Source: Anopheles merus (taxonomy: Eukaryota; Arthropoda; Insecta; Diptera; Culicidae). Taken from it: 64,000 nucleotides of DNA. The stretch spans positions 33,656,633 through 33,720,632 of the forward strand of contig NC_054084.1 of assembly GCF_017562075.2 (NCBI RefSeq), written 5' to 3'. Position numbers and translations under genes: made by a program. Every line of letters starts with the position of its first letter. The stretch's first letter is position 1. Under the pieces are notes generated by a model that did not search any database, was not told where the DNA came from, and saw nothing but the letters and a program-made list of their open reading frames with translations. Shown here one piece after another: positions 12,266-24,900 of the stretch.

Positions 12266-13987
12266 GTACGGGCCCGCGCACGAACCGCATTGAAGCTGCA
12301 AGTCACGAAGCCACCGCAGCAACAGTTTGCAAGCGGGGAGCTAGAAAGATGTTTTAGATGTGCTAGAAACGGGTGTCCGTAGAATCCTCCAAGTCTCTGT
12401 AGAAGGGAGAAAACACATTTAAATAATCAATCAAGTCTTTTACCCCGTCCCCGTTGCTCGGCGTAGAGCGCAAGCAGTGGCATCAGTTTAGAGCGAAGTA
12501 ACAGGAAAGACCACGCCATAATGAGATTAGGGGTCGGACCTGGTAGCGCCAGCACAATCCAGTTAATCAAACAAATCAGATTGCCTAATCGATTTAAGGT
12601 TACCGTCGGGGAACACCGTACCTTACGCTCTATGCGCGCTCCGGATGTTCTGTTACATAATTACCTGCTTCCCTTGATTCCTTTTGCTCCCCGTAACTCG
12701 AAAAGAACGACTTCAATATCCCCGTCCGACGGCAAACGGTCCAGGTCCAGGTTGGTGTGGACTCTGTTCGTACGGGGTTTTACGTTCATTATGGGTCAGA
12801 TTTTATCGCTCCAGCACGTGAAAATTTGGGGACAGAAACACACACACACACAGCTCATTGCCAGTACCGACTGCCAAAATTGCCATTGTTGTGTCCGGTG
12901 CCGACGACAAAACCTCCGCACGAAAGCTAGAAACCAGCGCAATATGTGCTCCGGTACTCACACTAACTTTGCTCTCTACTCTGATCCGTAACGCGGGTGT
13001 GCGTGCGTTCAACGATAGTGTCGAAAAGGCGCAAAATGCCTGACGGTTCCGTTCCGACATCCGGTGGGCATTCCCTCCTCCCGGTACGCGTCACTCTGGT
13101 CACCTTCATTAAAACGTGGCAATTGCTGAAAGGATCACCACACCACTAACGTCAGCCAGCTAACGTAACACTAAAAGCGCCGTCACCGACCGGCCAGGGT
13201 TGCGGCTGGAGATCAAAAACCCGTTGGCACACTAAATGGGAATTAGAAATGATTTAATATCCACGTGCTGTACGCTTGGAACCGGTGCTGATGGCTGGCA
13301 CAGCTCGCATCCCCCTCCCCCGGATTGATGTATGTGGTAGTAAGGGTCTGTGTTTTCCCCTACTTCTGCTCAGAATAATAAGAAACGGTTTAAAAACTGG
13401 GGAAGAGGAAAACGATGACAAAACGGTGCCAACCCCATTACTCGATACGTTCTCTCTCTTTCTGTCAGCTTTTTTATAGTTGCGCGACTCCGCCACTTTG
13501 CGGCGATTTCTTCCACGACCCTCTTAAATGAGCGTGTTGTGTTGGCATTGTTCAATGGATCATAAATAATCGAATTTAACGCACGTCACGCACGGCGTTT
13601 GCTGGACGTTCGGCCTGTTTTGGTCGGGGTTTGAGGGGGGTGGTGTTGGTTGGCATCAAATCCTTTCAAGCTCGCTAGAAGACGGCAGGAACTACCGGCC
13701 GGTTCCAACTATAACCGCAAATAGTTGGTCTCACCGACAACGATGTTGCGTCACGCGTTAGAATTGTACCACTACCATCACCACCGTGTGTGTGTCTCAA
13801 AATCTTTGCTCCACACACACACATAGACCCGCCACACAGCTACGTGACGAAGATGAATGGGTTTTTATCTGGAAAAAGGGTGGGGATGGGTGGGATTTAG
13901 CCGCATACACACACGCAATGTGCAAGCGTGTCCATCGCTCCTTTCGTCCGAATTGAAGGATTAGCTTTTGATGGTGTTTTGGTCTCA

Positions 13988-14030
<43 letters not shown>

Positions 14031-14058
14031 CTTCTCATTCTCGGTGTATCCTTCGCAG
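12266..14058 (+). other. Bruno-3 linker intron
   Basis: A ~1.8-kb intron. The distal part is a long TC run (about 13991-14027), which supplies an unusually strong polypyrimidine tract for the acceptor TTCGCAG at 14052-14058. No further exon in phase 1 was recognised. Confidence 0.7.
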
Positions 14059-14232
14059 GACTTAGTGCTCAGACTGATACGACCTCCGCCGCCGCCGCAA
14101 GCCTTCTCGCGCCGATCTCGTTGCAGAATCTGGTGACGCTAGCCGGTATCACGCAACCGTCGCTGCAAACGGCCGCCGCCGCCGCCGCTCAGACGCCGGC
14201 CACAGCCATCAGCAATGCAGCGACCTCCTTGT
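14059..14232 (+). CDS. bru3: Bruno-3, Ala-rich linker exon (symmetric phase 1-1)
   Basis: Exon of 174 nt, exactly 58 codons, entered and left in phase 1. Read from the carried base it gives a Gly codon then LSAQTDTTSAAAASLLAP, ISLQNLVTLAGITQ and an Ala run. The donor is best placed at 14232 (CTTGT|GTAAGT) because the GTAAGT is a perfect match. Because its length is a multiple of three, skipping it would keep RRM3 in frame, so it is a candidate cassette exon. It encodes part of the divergent domain between RRM2 and RRM3; no catalytic or binding motif is visible. Confidence 0.85.
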
Positions 14233-15862
14233 GTAAGTATACTCTGGCGTACGCTAATTTGTCAAGCCTGGAGCGCTTGACTCGTTGACGTTTCACAGGT
14301 TCTGTGTGTGTGTTGTCTATTTTAGGTCTTCAAAATAGAAGTTAAAGGATATTAAGTGGGGGACAAGGGCATTCTTTTCTCGATTGCAATAACTCAAACA
14401 AACAAGATGTTGTTGGTGTTTTTGCTTCAATGATTTCGTCTAAGCCATCTTGCGCAGACTTTGCGTGAGGGCTTTTGGAAAAGTTTTAGTACATCTAAAT
14501 GTGTTCACCGGAGTAAGCCCACAATTGCAATAAAATTCCCCCCCTATCTCTCGTTGCTGAAATGTCCATCCTACGGTAAAGCACTCTGTCCCACTTGAGA
14601 CACTCAAGTAGCGCACCCACTTATGCGAAAAGAAAAATGGAAGCCCTTAGCTCTAGCAAGTAAATCCTTGTGCGCGTCTTGAACTTATCAACACAGGGCT
14701 GCAAGAAATGTAATGGAAACTTTACCTTCAAGTGCACATCGGTGTACAGTTTTTTTTTTTTTTTTTTTTTTTAGAGTGGTTGGCCATTTTTGTTTCCCAC
14801 TTGTTTCCCTTACACCCAGGCGTCCATGTTGGGTCTAAAAGAGCAACAGCAAAAAATGGAAATCCCGTAAAAAAAAAGTAAAATTAATATCGAACGCGCG
14901 CGCCCGCGAGATGATGCTTCGATGTGGCCATGGCACAGGAAAACACCGCAACACCGACCCGAACTCGTCGAACCAAAATCATAACAGCCAACAACAGCAA
15001 CAACAACAATGTCCCATTAAAACAGTCGTAAAAGTTATAAAGATGAACGATTTTACTTTTATCTGTTTTATGGCTTCTTCACCTGTGCGTTGTTGGCCAC
15101 ACTCTAACCGGGAAGGTTAGCCTCCTCCTCTCTCCTGCACTGTCTGTGATATTGTGTGTGTGTGTTTGTGTGTGCCACCAGGACCACCAGCGCTTGTTGC
15201 GCCGTAATGGAGGATAGCAATCATCCTGCGTACCATAAAAAGTGTGCTCCTTGTCGAGGCAATAAACGGTTTTATGGCTCACACCGGAATGGATTCGCCA
15301 ACTGTGGACGCGACCCGCCCTTCGATCGATGGCCTATGGTGCCCTAGTTCGCCCCATTCCAAAAAGGCGACTTGAGCTAGATGTGTATGTGTATCGTAGC
15401 ACTCTCGCGGTGCGCGGCAAGAGCGTGCTTATATTAAATTAAATTAGCGTCGATTCCTGCAATTCCTGATGAATGATAGCGCGCGCGACACTGTGACCGT
15501 TTCATTTCCAGCGAATGGGACATTTTAGATACAGTTAAAGTGATTTTTCTACCATTTTCTAACTGCACAACACATCAACAAATCGATATTTTCTGTCTTT
15601 TGTGTGATTTCTTATACCAACAACAACGATTCTCTTTGTCTTTCTTTTCACTGGTGTCCGTGTTTCCCGTGTCTCCCGTGTTCCGTCCCCTTCTTCAACA
15701 TGAATCTGGCCCTCCTCGTCGGCACATCCACAAACCACATATTTGACATGTTATTGCAACATTGTGCTTTGTACCTCAAAAACTCCTTTGTACGTCAAAT
15801 CAAAATGATCGTTTCTCACCACCAACAACTACAACAACAACAACAACACCCATCACCACCAG
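14233..15862 (+). other. Bruno-3 linker intron leading to the candidate microexon
   Basis: A 1.6-kb intron. It contains a T-run at 14750-14772 and a long stretch without any AG dinucleotide before the acceptor at 15861-15862 (see the regulatory entry). If the microexon is not used, the intron continues to 18218. Confidence 0.55.
15541..15860 (+). promoter_or_regulatory. AG-exclusion zone with distant branch-point candidate
   Basis: Between the AG at 15539-15540 and the AG at 15861-15862 there is no AG dinucleotide on the plus strand, a run of 320 nt. The stretch contains a CTAAC branch-point-like motif at 15559-15563 near its 5' end, a pyrimidine-rich block at about 15630-15695 and a CAA-rich block just before the AG. 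AG-exclusion zones of this kind are a recognised hallmark of exons with distant branch points and regulated splicing. That this one is functional is inference. Confidence 0.6.
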
Positions 15863-15892
15863 CCGGTCTGTTAGGGAAAACAGCAACGTCAG
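15863..15892 (+). CDS. bru3: Candidate 30-nt microexon of Bruno-3
   Basis: The acceptor is CACCACCAG at 15854-15862 and the donor is TCAG|GTGAGC at 15893. The exon is 30 nt, a multiple of three, and works in phase 1 on both sides like its neighbours. It adds ten codons, (S/A)GLLGKTATS, with no stop. With it included, the next exon's first codon becomes GGG (Gly), giving GTTGADTATG; without it, joining 14232 to 18219 gives a Trp codon. The 320-nt AG-free stretch upstream supports the acceptor. There is no transcript evidence; it could be a chance open stretch. Confidence 0.5.
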
Positions 15893-16053
15893 GTGAGCCC
15901 CGCTGCAGCAGCTCCTTCTCGTCCCAACTTAAGAAGTTCCTTCCTTTCCCCGTGTTTTTTTGTTTTGTTTTGGAATGCTCTCTAGTGTCTTTTGGTTCGG
16001 TTTTGGTTGGCATGAGGTGTGTTGATTTTTCCATTCCAAGCTCCCTATCGTTT

Positions 16054-16084
<31 letters not shown>

Positions 16085-18218
16085 TTGCTCTCTTTTTTTC
16101 TCTCTCTGTTTATATAATGTGCATAATCTTTTTGACAATTTAAACAGTTTGTTTTTTCCCTGTTGTTTACTGGTTGTTTGTGGTAATTTGTTTTTTTTCT
16201 ATTTCTTTTTTTGTAATTTTGTATGGCGCTTTAAAACGACTGCGTTTGTAATAACACGATACAAACATTACTTTTTTGTTTAAAGCTATTTGGTTTTTTG
16301 TTTATGTGTGTGTTTGCGTGTATTGTTTTGAGATAATGTGTGTGTGGTCGTTATACATTTTATTTTATTACTTTTATAAAGTGCATGTTTTTTTTTCTTT
16401 TCTTAATGTTACGCGTTGTGTTACACTACATTGTTAATAACTCTTTCTGAACATAAATACACACACTTCGACCAGCTGTTCAGAGTAACAGTCAAATACT
16501 TCATTACTTTGTTCGTGGTAATAGTTTAGCTTTAACTTTGCTTTTCCCATTTCCACAATAATACACAGCGCGTATGTGTGTATGTACGCGCGAACCGGAA
16601 CACTAAAAAACCCACATTTCTCGGTCCCGGGCGGTGTCACACGTGTGTGTTCTCTCTCTACAGCGCGCGTAAATGTGATCTGCGGTTTTGCAACCATTAA
16701 CATCATAACCGACCATGTGTGTGAAAATTTAATTTGTACCATCATGCTTCCATCACCACCACACCCGTCCGTCTCTCCGTCGCGCGCGCGAAAAACCCTT
16801 TTAAAAATTGTTGAAAATTTAAAATGATGATAATTACCCACTTTGCTCACGAACGGACCAGTGTGTGTGTGTGTGTGTGCTAGTCATTTATGGACACAAA
16901 ATGATACGGTTTGCACGACGGGCCGAGCGAGCCATCCTTCCCGAGCGGATGTACAGATGGACGACGACTCTTGGCATAGCTAGACAGACCAACACACACA
17001 CCCATAATAGTCGCACAACGGTCGTGTTCATTATTATCGTCCCGCTGGCACCGCGACACATCATTGCGATTCAGAATCGAGTAATGTATCCGTCATAACT
17101 TTGCTGAAACTACTAACACACGCCTCTTCTCGCTCTATGATGATGATGATGGTGGTGAACTCGTCCGGGTCCGCAGTCCGTCCGACACAGATGGATTCGA
17201 TCGACCGTGCACACACTGGGAGCTCCCCATCGCTTTCTACCCCCGCTCTACCTGCATGTGCTTGTACCGTCCGTTCGGTTCGGAAACATCCTTTTAAGCT
17301 ACCACCGGTTGGTCGGTTGGACCTACCAAATGAGTGGAAAAACTCACATAAAATTCATAAAAATTTAATTAGACCCCATTTTGCTCCATCCTCCTCCAGG
17401 CGGCAGGCGAAGCCGACCTGCCGACCAGTTGGCAGTAATAAGCGAGGCCGGCCAAAGGGGGGGGGGGAGGGAGTGGTAGCTTCTGGGCAATTTCACATGG
17501 GTGGCGTGACAGAAAAATCGTTATTTATAGCACTTCATTTAACCTGCTGGTGGGTGGGTGAACGTTGCGTCAAACAGGATGTAAATGGTGTTTTATTTAT
17601 TTTTTAATTTGTGTAATATAAAATTTTAAAAAAATCTTTCAAGCAAACCATTACTCATTTACCTTAAATTGTAGGTATAAAAAACATATTGTAATAATAC
17701 GCTATAAGTTGTTGTTAATTTTTGCATCTATTTTAATTGAATATCATGTTTTCATGTTCCGCTGCATGGCTTTATAAAATATCTCCTTATCTTGTGTATA
17801 AATTAATCTTTTTTATTGAATTATTTTCAAACTATTCAATTCCTACTCTACGTTTCTTTAGCCAAATTGACGGATCGATCCGTTTTGTAGTGTAATTTAA
17901 ATACTAAACCATTATACATATATATATAGGTTTGTGCATTGATTATTCGGTTTCGGTTGTTTTGGCTTGACACACCCCATTTGGCAAATAATAATATCAT
18001 CTAAAATGTCCCCCCGTTTTTTAACTACCTAATAAGCACCCAACCATACCCAACCTCCTTTTTCGGACGATGGAGGAAAAAGCGCTTCTCATTTCACTAA
18101 TAGAAGTTGTGTTCCACTTTTTCTCTTTCTCTCTCTCTCTCTCTATTTTTCCTTATACCTGCCCGAATTTTGGTTTTATTTCCCCTGGCTTTGTTGTTGC
18201 TACTGCTGACCGGTATAG
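15893..18218 (+). other. Bruno-3 linker intron
   Basis: A 2.3-kb intron ending at TATAG, 18214-18218. It has a pyrimidine-rich tract with TC repeats (18118-18145) and an AT-rich middle (17600-17940). A second AG at 18238-18239 is in frame with the first and could be used as an alternative acceptor, removing seven codons. No other exon was recognised. Confidence 0.65.
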
Positions 18219-18377
18219 GGACAACCGGTGCTGATACAGCCACGGGCCTGACTTCGTACGCCGCCTTACCGCAGTTTGGTGCAGCAGCAGCCACTGCAGC
18301 CGCATTCACCCCGACGCCTTTAACCACGCCGACGCTAGCGCAAGCGGTGGCTGCCGCCGCCGGCAAGCAGATTGAAG
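18219..18377 (+). CDS. bru3: Bruno-3, second Ala/Thr-rich linker exon (symmetric phase 1-1)
   Basis: Exon of 159 nt (53 codons), phase 1 in and out, donor GAAG|GTACGT. It encodes TTGADTATGLTSYAALPQF, an Ala-rich stretch, TPTPLTTPTLAQAVAAAAGK and ends QIEG at the junction with RRM3. CELF proteins usually carry a short Gln/Gly tail just before PEGCNLFIYHLPQ, which fits. An acceptor 21 nt downstream is possible. The start is therefore less certain than the end. Function: flexible linker, probably alternatively spliced. Confidence 0.8.
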
Positions 18378-18695
18378 GTACGTATTGTCACTAAACGCTT
18401 ACTCTAATAACATGCGCTTCTCTCCTGCCCCTTCTCACCTCAAGTTAAGCGAACCGCAGAGTTCTCAGAGTGCCCAAATCGCTTTCTAAATGCTTTCCCC
18501 ATTTTTGCACAGTAGAAATTGCTTACGGCTGAGTTTTTATGTTTTTTTTTTTAGATATATTTGGTCTCAATTCCTCCCTATCTCCCTCCTACAAACCTAA
18601 ATTTAGTGTATTTGTGTACCTTGAACTAACTGAATTGTTTACTAATTCGTATGTTTTGCTCTTCTTTCACCCATCCATCAACGCCTACCGAACAG
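18378..18695 (+). other. Short Bruno-3 intron before RRM3
   Basis: A 318-bp intron between GTACGT at 18378 and the acceptor CGAACAG at 18689-18695. It is T-rich (TTTTTTTTT near 18542) and nothing else was seen in it. Confidence 0.85.
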
Positions 18696-18967
18696 GACCG
18701 GAAGGTTGCAATCTGTTCATCTACCACCTGCCGCAGGAGTTCACCGACACCGATCTCGCCTCGACCTTCCTGCCGTTCGGCAACGTCGTCTCGGCGAAGG
18801 TGTTCATCGACAAGCAGACGAACCTGTCCAAGTGCTTCGGTTTCGTGTCGTTCGACAACGTGTCGTCGGCCCAGGCCGCGATCCAGGCGATGCACGGGTT
18901 CCAGATCGGCACCAAGCGGCTGAAGGTGCAGCTCAAGCGCTCCAAGGACGCCTCCAAACCCTACTAG
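18696..18967 (+). CDS. bru3: Bruno-3, terminal coding exon with RRM3
   Basis: The exon starts by completing a Gly codon, then PEGCNLFIYHLPQEFTDTD. RNP2 is LFIYHL and RNP1 is KCFGFVSF, about 40 residues apart as in a canonical RRM. It closes with KRLKVQLKRSKDASKPY and TAG at 18965-18967, the near-invariant C-terminus of CELF/Bruno proteins. RRM3 binds GU-rich RNA and, in the family, is the most conserved domain. The phase agrees with exon 18219-18377. Codon use is strongly GC-biased at third positions, unlike the AT-rich surroundings, consistent with a constrained coding exon. Confidence 0.95.
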
Positions 18968-21900
18968 GAGTTGGGGCAGCTGGCGGCGACAGTGAACGCG
19001 CAGCTGCTAAAGTACTGCGCGGCTGCCGTCGCCACCGCTACCGCCACGATCATCGCAAGCGCAACAATCAATCGGCACGCGGCGGGGACAGCGGCAGCAG
19101 CAGCAGCCCCGGCGTCCATCCGGACGCTGTCGCCTGCCGGTGCCGGCACCAGCAGCAGTAGTAGTAGCCGCTTTGTCACCACAAACAACCTCAAATTTAC
19201 TACCACCAGCACCACCACCACTAGCAACAACAGCAGCAACAGGCGGGATCACTTGTCGTCTGGGGTCACAAGTAAGTCGTGAAGGTGTCACACGATGGGT
19301 GCATTCTTTGCCCGTTCGCTGCAGGAAAAAATATGCCACCCACCACAGTCCTTCATCATCCCTGTACGAGCAATAAATCGGTGTGTGTGTGTGGACCGCC
19401 CCTGTATCTGTACAGCAAACCGAGCTGTACGATGCGCCGGTACGGTTCAGTAAGCGGAAAACGGCGGGCAACGTTAACAAGTCAGAATAAGTTAGCATAT
19501 TAGTTTCGTGCTGAGGATCATTCGCTCTAGCTTTGATTAGGTTTAACGCTATAAGTTTACACACATTCACACACACGATCAAGTACGATCGATCGTACAT
19601 TTTGCGGTAGCTAAAGCAAAGGTTAGTTTCACAAACAAGTCTGCGCGGTACAAACGCTGATAGCCAAGCGCTTGCGATCTTATTAGCGGCGGTTTAGTGT
19701 GAGGTTTTGAACTGATTTTTCATGTCAAATGGCCATTATTTTTCAACTTTCTCTTATACTACTACTACTACTACTACTACTCAAGCCCATCCCCATTCAA
19801 TTACTTTTACATGGTTTGATTTTCGTTTCACTGCGTTATGGAATACTTTTCGTTTTTATCTCTTATGCTATTGTTAATTACTTTGTTTTGAACTCACGAG
19901 CCCATGGATTGGACGTTTTCTCGTTATTATCATCCCTCTCCTTAGAGTAGAGGAATTTTCATCCTTAGCACAATGATTGTTATTTGGTTAGTTTTTTCCT
20001 TTGTAGTTTTTTTTAATTCATCATCCTTTTTTCATTATTTTGATCTGCAAGCAGCGTGAAGTACTTCGCACTACTTTGCTCACAATTTTTTGACTGCAAG
20101 GTGTATAAAGTCTGTGGCACTCCCTCTTATTTTTTTTTCTTTGCCAAGATAACTAACATTATTGCTGCTGTTCTTGCAAAGTTTTATCAGTCAGTGCTGC
20201 TTTTTTTGTTTTTGTTCGGAGGCGGACATTAAGAACAGCAGCAATAGCAATAGAGCAATCGTTCAAAAAAAGGGTGGGGACTCAAATATTACTATTTAAA
20301 AATGGGGGTGTTTTTTTCTTTTGTGTTTATCTGTTTTATGTTGCATCCCCTAAAGAAAAACTCGCTTCGTAAGAAACAACTTCACGTTAAATATTGCATG
20401 TAAACACATCCCCCATGATGAGAGTGGTGGGTGCACTGCAGCGCATATCCCGAAATGAATGGGGAGTTTTTCTGTTTATTTGGTAAACTGTTTTAACTTT
20501 GTTTACACATAATTCAATGCATGTTTCTTTGTTAACTGTTGCAAGACGCCTGAAAAGAGAGTGGGATGCAAGTTTATTTTCTCGACCAATATTCTCACTG
20601 GTATACTTTTAAAGTGTGAAGCGACAGTACCACCTTGAAAACAGTACTTTATACACCGTAATCGTAATTAAACAACCTTCTTATTCGTTTGATTCCTCTT
20701 TTTTTTTTGTTAGTTAGTTTGTTTAATTGCATATAAAAATAGTGAATTTGTGCACTTAGCAGGATACAGCAAAAAAAAGTATCGTTTTATGTTCATTGAT
20801 GAAATTGAGGAAAAAGTAGATTTTCCCACTACAATGTAATTGTAATTTGGGTTTGAATATTGCTCCCATTATCTTTTTGTGTTCCTTTTTGGTTTGTTAA
20901 TCTTAATTTTCGTTTTTTTCTTTATTTCTACAATGTATAAGTTATACAGCAATTGGCTTTGATCAGTTCAAAAAAATGAAATACGCGCATTTGTTACACA
21001 GTGCAGCAGTTAGTTCAGGAAACTTTCGTACGCAACCCAGGTGTGTGTGTGTGTCATCTCCCGTTTAGAATGTAGAAGAAAACAAAAAAAACAGCTCAGC
21101 GAACTTAAAGCAAACGCTCATAGCTCTTAAGTATGTTTGATTGTTTTTTGTAGAAACCTTTTCTGTTTTCCTTCGCAAATGTTCTCCTTTGCGTATTGGT
21201 AGATCGGTATCAAGCACCTGGAAAGAGCGAGCTAGGCAATGATAGGCAATGAAAGAGAGAGAGAGAGGAAAATCGTGTTTCATGCACCGGGAAGTTAGCT
21301 GTGTTTGATGTATCAAGAAGAAGTATCAGCGCGTTTGTGTCGATGTGTAAAACCCCGTACTTATCCCGTACCTTGCTTGTCGTTATGTCAATGGTAGTGC
21401 GCCGGAAGCGGCGCGTACACACAAGAACAAGGTGCTGTTGCCGATGTCACTTCCTGAGCCCGTTCCGAGGGTACAACCACGGAAAAACCAAATCAAACCG
21501 CGCGTATATAGGGAGAAAAACAGGAAAAAGGAAAAAAAGGGACGCGCGCTGGGCTGGGTACATTCTCTGTGCTTACGTCTCGATGTGTGCGAGCGAGCGA
21601 GCGAACGAACACACTAATATGTTGTGTGTGTGTGTTTTTTGGCGTATTACATGTATAACTATTTATGTACAATCGAATTAAATGTCATTTATTCATTCAG
21701 CAGTTCTGTTTTTTTTATTGCTGTGGGGCAACAGCAACAGCTGTGTACCGCTCTGTACATTCTCGCCCACCGCCCGTTATTGCAAGCCTGCAAGATCGAT
21801 CACAGCCGGCCAGGGGGTGTGTGTGTGTGTGTGTCGGGGCTGCTGCACCAATGCGAAAAACCCTTGGCACGCGCGCGCTCTCTGTTGGTGGACACACATG

Positions 21901-24900
21901 CTTGATAATTATTATAATTTCAAATTACAGGCGTAATTAGATAAATTGATAGGGAAGTTCGCTTCGGTTCGATTTGTGTGAGTGTGGGGGGTCAGATAAC
22001 CACAAATGACATCCCGGCCCCGGTCGACCACTTGGACGCTGCTGCCACATTGGTATTAATCAGCTAGCGCGGCGGCAGCGTACGGTTTTAGCTCATATTT
22101 CAAAACACCCTTTCGCGCTGTTGACCTCGGCGGCACGGGCGTTGGTTTGTGGCATTGGTTCCGGTGAAAGAAGCACACAAACACACACACACACACAACC
22201 ACACACCTGACCCCCTACCAAGTGGGTGGTGGGTGGAAGCGTTTGAATTTGTATGGCGGCTCCCGTGTGCACACAACTAGTTTATGTGGCACGTCATTTG
22301 ATCTCTGATCTATAATCATTTGCCAGAAGGATATCCATATTCATTGGCTTTCCCCTGCCCCATTCCCTGCCATCGTAGCGCTGTGAGCTACAAAAGGACG
22401 TGAAGGACAGGTGTGAGGTTTGCGGCCGTCCGGGGCAAATCCGGAACAAAATACATCCGCGGCGAAATTCTCTCTCTCTGTAATTAGTTCGCGTTGGGTG
22501 TCAAGCCACCACCGGTGTGGTTTGACGGTGTGTGTGTGTGTGTGTGTGTGGGAGGCAGATTGAGAGAAAGGGATCGCACACACACACATCCGGTTGGCGG
22601 ATCAATTTTCATTAGCGTGGAATTAGCGCAATATGAGTAATGGCAACACACACACACACACACACCCGGCTACGGTTGGTGTGGTTTTGTTTTGTTTGGA
22701 GGCACTCAGTGTGTTTGTGTGTGTGTATGTTGGACCGGTGGCTAGTGTTAATATCGTGGTTTTACTTCCCTCTGTGCGAGAGAGAGGAAATAATATCCTT
22801 GGTTGCGCTTGTTCACTGCATCCATCTTGAACAGGTTCGAAGGCAACAAGGCAAGCGGTTTCAGCATGTAGGATAGCGTGAGGTCAAATCAGGTTGACAA
22901 AGGAGACACGTGTGTACCGTGGAAAACAATGCGCCAATGAGAAGCGGCAGGTAGAAGAGAAGATGGAGGTCAGTTGCACACGGTGCACATATGCCCAGTA
23001 CCTCCGACGACAACCGCCAATATTGTGTGTCATCAATAGCTGTAATAATGTTGGCATTGAGGTGTGAATGTGAGCGAAAGCGTGTGCACCGTCCGATAGT
23101 TACTTCTAATTTAAACCCCATTGATTATGATTAATTATTTAATTATGTAAATCCGACAAGGTACGCTCGCGCGCGGTGTACGTGTAAGCCAACACTTGCA
23201 GTGTGCAGTGTGGATAAGGAAGGCCAAGTACCAAGGTGATGATGAGTGTAGGCGAATTACTAACCTTCCATCTGCACGAAGCGGCCCGCAAGCTTCCGGG
23301 GCAAGTTGCGGTTGATTAGGTGTTAAGTTTTGGCATCACATTCAATTAACCGCCAGCCCCAGGCCACGCGAGAGCATGTCCTTGTGGAATGCTGGGGAAA
23401 TTTGATCCCATTTGTGCTTCTAGTTGCTCTAAACATGCGGACACAAATTAGTGACGCTTGTTTTTGGGTGTTTTTGTCACGAAATGCTCTTTCATTTCGA
23501 TTTTTTCAGAGAATGCTCTTTAAATTACGCCTTTTTAAGAACAGCTCAATGCCGCGTCCGTCCGGTTTGGATAAGTGTAGTGATCGTGCTATCCTGTTTG
23601 TGTGCGAAACCCGGTTTTATTGGTTCATGAGTGAACAAACGCAAACGGGGCTAGAAATGTACGGCTTGCAAGACACGTGGTCGTCCCTACAAAAAATCCT
23701 CTTTTACGACAATTGCTAGCAAAATAAAAGGAAAGCAGTCTTGTGATGTGATCGGAGGGGGAGGAGATGGACAAACACATTACTTTCATCGTACGACGAG
23801 CGTCTGTTTTTTTTTTTGTAAATGTTTAAGAATTGTAGGATAAATTAATTCGCGTATCAAAGGGCCACACCAGCACAGAAGTACGGGGCGCCTCCATGAA
23901 AGGAGGAAAAACCACTAAGGCCCCAGATTGAAGAGGGTGAGAGTAGAGGTGATGTGTAGAGCGTTTAATTTTTGTTTCGTCGTCGCCATTTTGTCACAAA
24001 CTAAAACCGTACATTGCCATCTTCAACGCGAAAACGTCATTTGTATAATGTACAGTGTATAAAGTTGCAAAAATTTACGCGAAAGGTAGAGTGCGCAGGG
24101 GAATGTGCACCACCAGCCACCACCACCACCACCAACAGCAAAAACACAAAGAAAACACGGCAAAAAAACCAAATCTTGTTTGTATAATTAATAACCATTT
24201 TCGTTCGATAAGAGAGGTTGGTTTCCCTTTCCGCTTCTTAGTTAAGGGCCAAAAGCATAATTAAATAGTAATAATTTTCTTCATTCTTTGTCAGTTACTT
24301 ATGTTTTTTTTCTTCTCTACTGTGTTTTGTTTTCACTTGTTCGTTTGTTTGTTCTTTTCTTTGTTGTGCTGTTTTTGTTTTGACTTTCTTATTCTTTTTG
24401 TCTTGTCTTTGCTTGGTTTTCTTCGTACTCAACGTTTCATTTCTCACTTTATATATCTATTATACGAAGCAGTGCGAGCGCAGAAGAGAGCCTGTGTGTA
24501 GTGTTTGTAGTAGTGTTTTAGTTTAGTTAGGTAGTTAGTAGTAGTGCTCCGGCAAAGAAACAAACAAACAAACAGAAACGGCAGCGGCAAACAGCAGAAC
24601 GAAACGGCTCAGTCCACAATCGGTATCGGTGCCGTTGTCGTCCTCGTCCGTTCATCGTTGTGTGTGTGTGTGTGTGTGGCACCGGTATTTGGTGCTTTGT
24701 AATGTATCTACGGACTATATTGTATAGCTCGCGCGTGTGTGTGTGAATGTTTGTATGTGTGGTTTGTATCACAACAGGATGGGATGTTTAAGGATAGACA
24801 ATTACACAAAAAAAGAAATCATTAGTGTGAACGTGCAGACAGTGCAACAGTAGATAATAGAGCAAAGAAAGAGAGTTGCACAATAACACAAACGATAAAA

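Noticed and set aside
15179..15220. Alternative Bruno-3 exon after the acceptor CCACCAG at 15174-15180
   Set aside because: In the required phase it meets a stop immediately (after a T carry) or after a few codons (after a G carry).
15604..16143. A 179-codon open frame spanning the microexon
   Set aside because: Only the 30 nt at 15863-15892 fit the splice phase; the rest is low-complexity with no RRM or other domain, and the donor at 15893 interrupts it.
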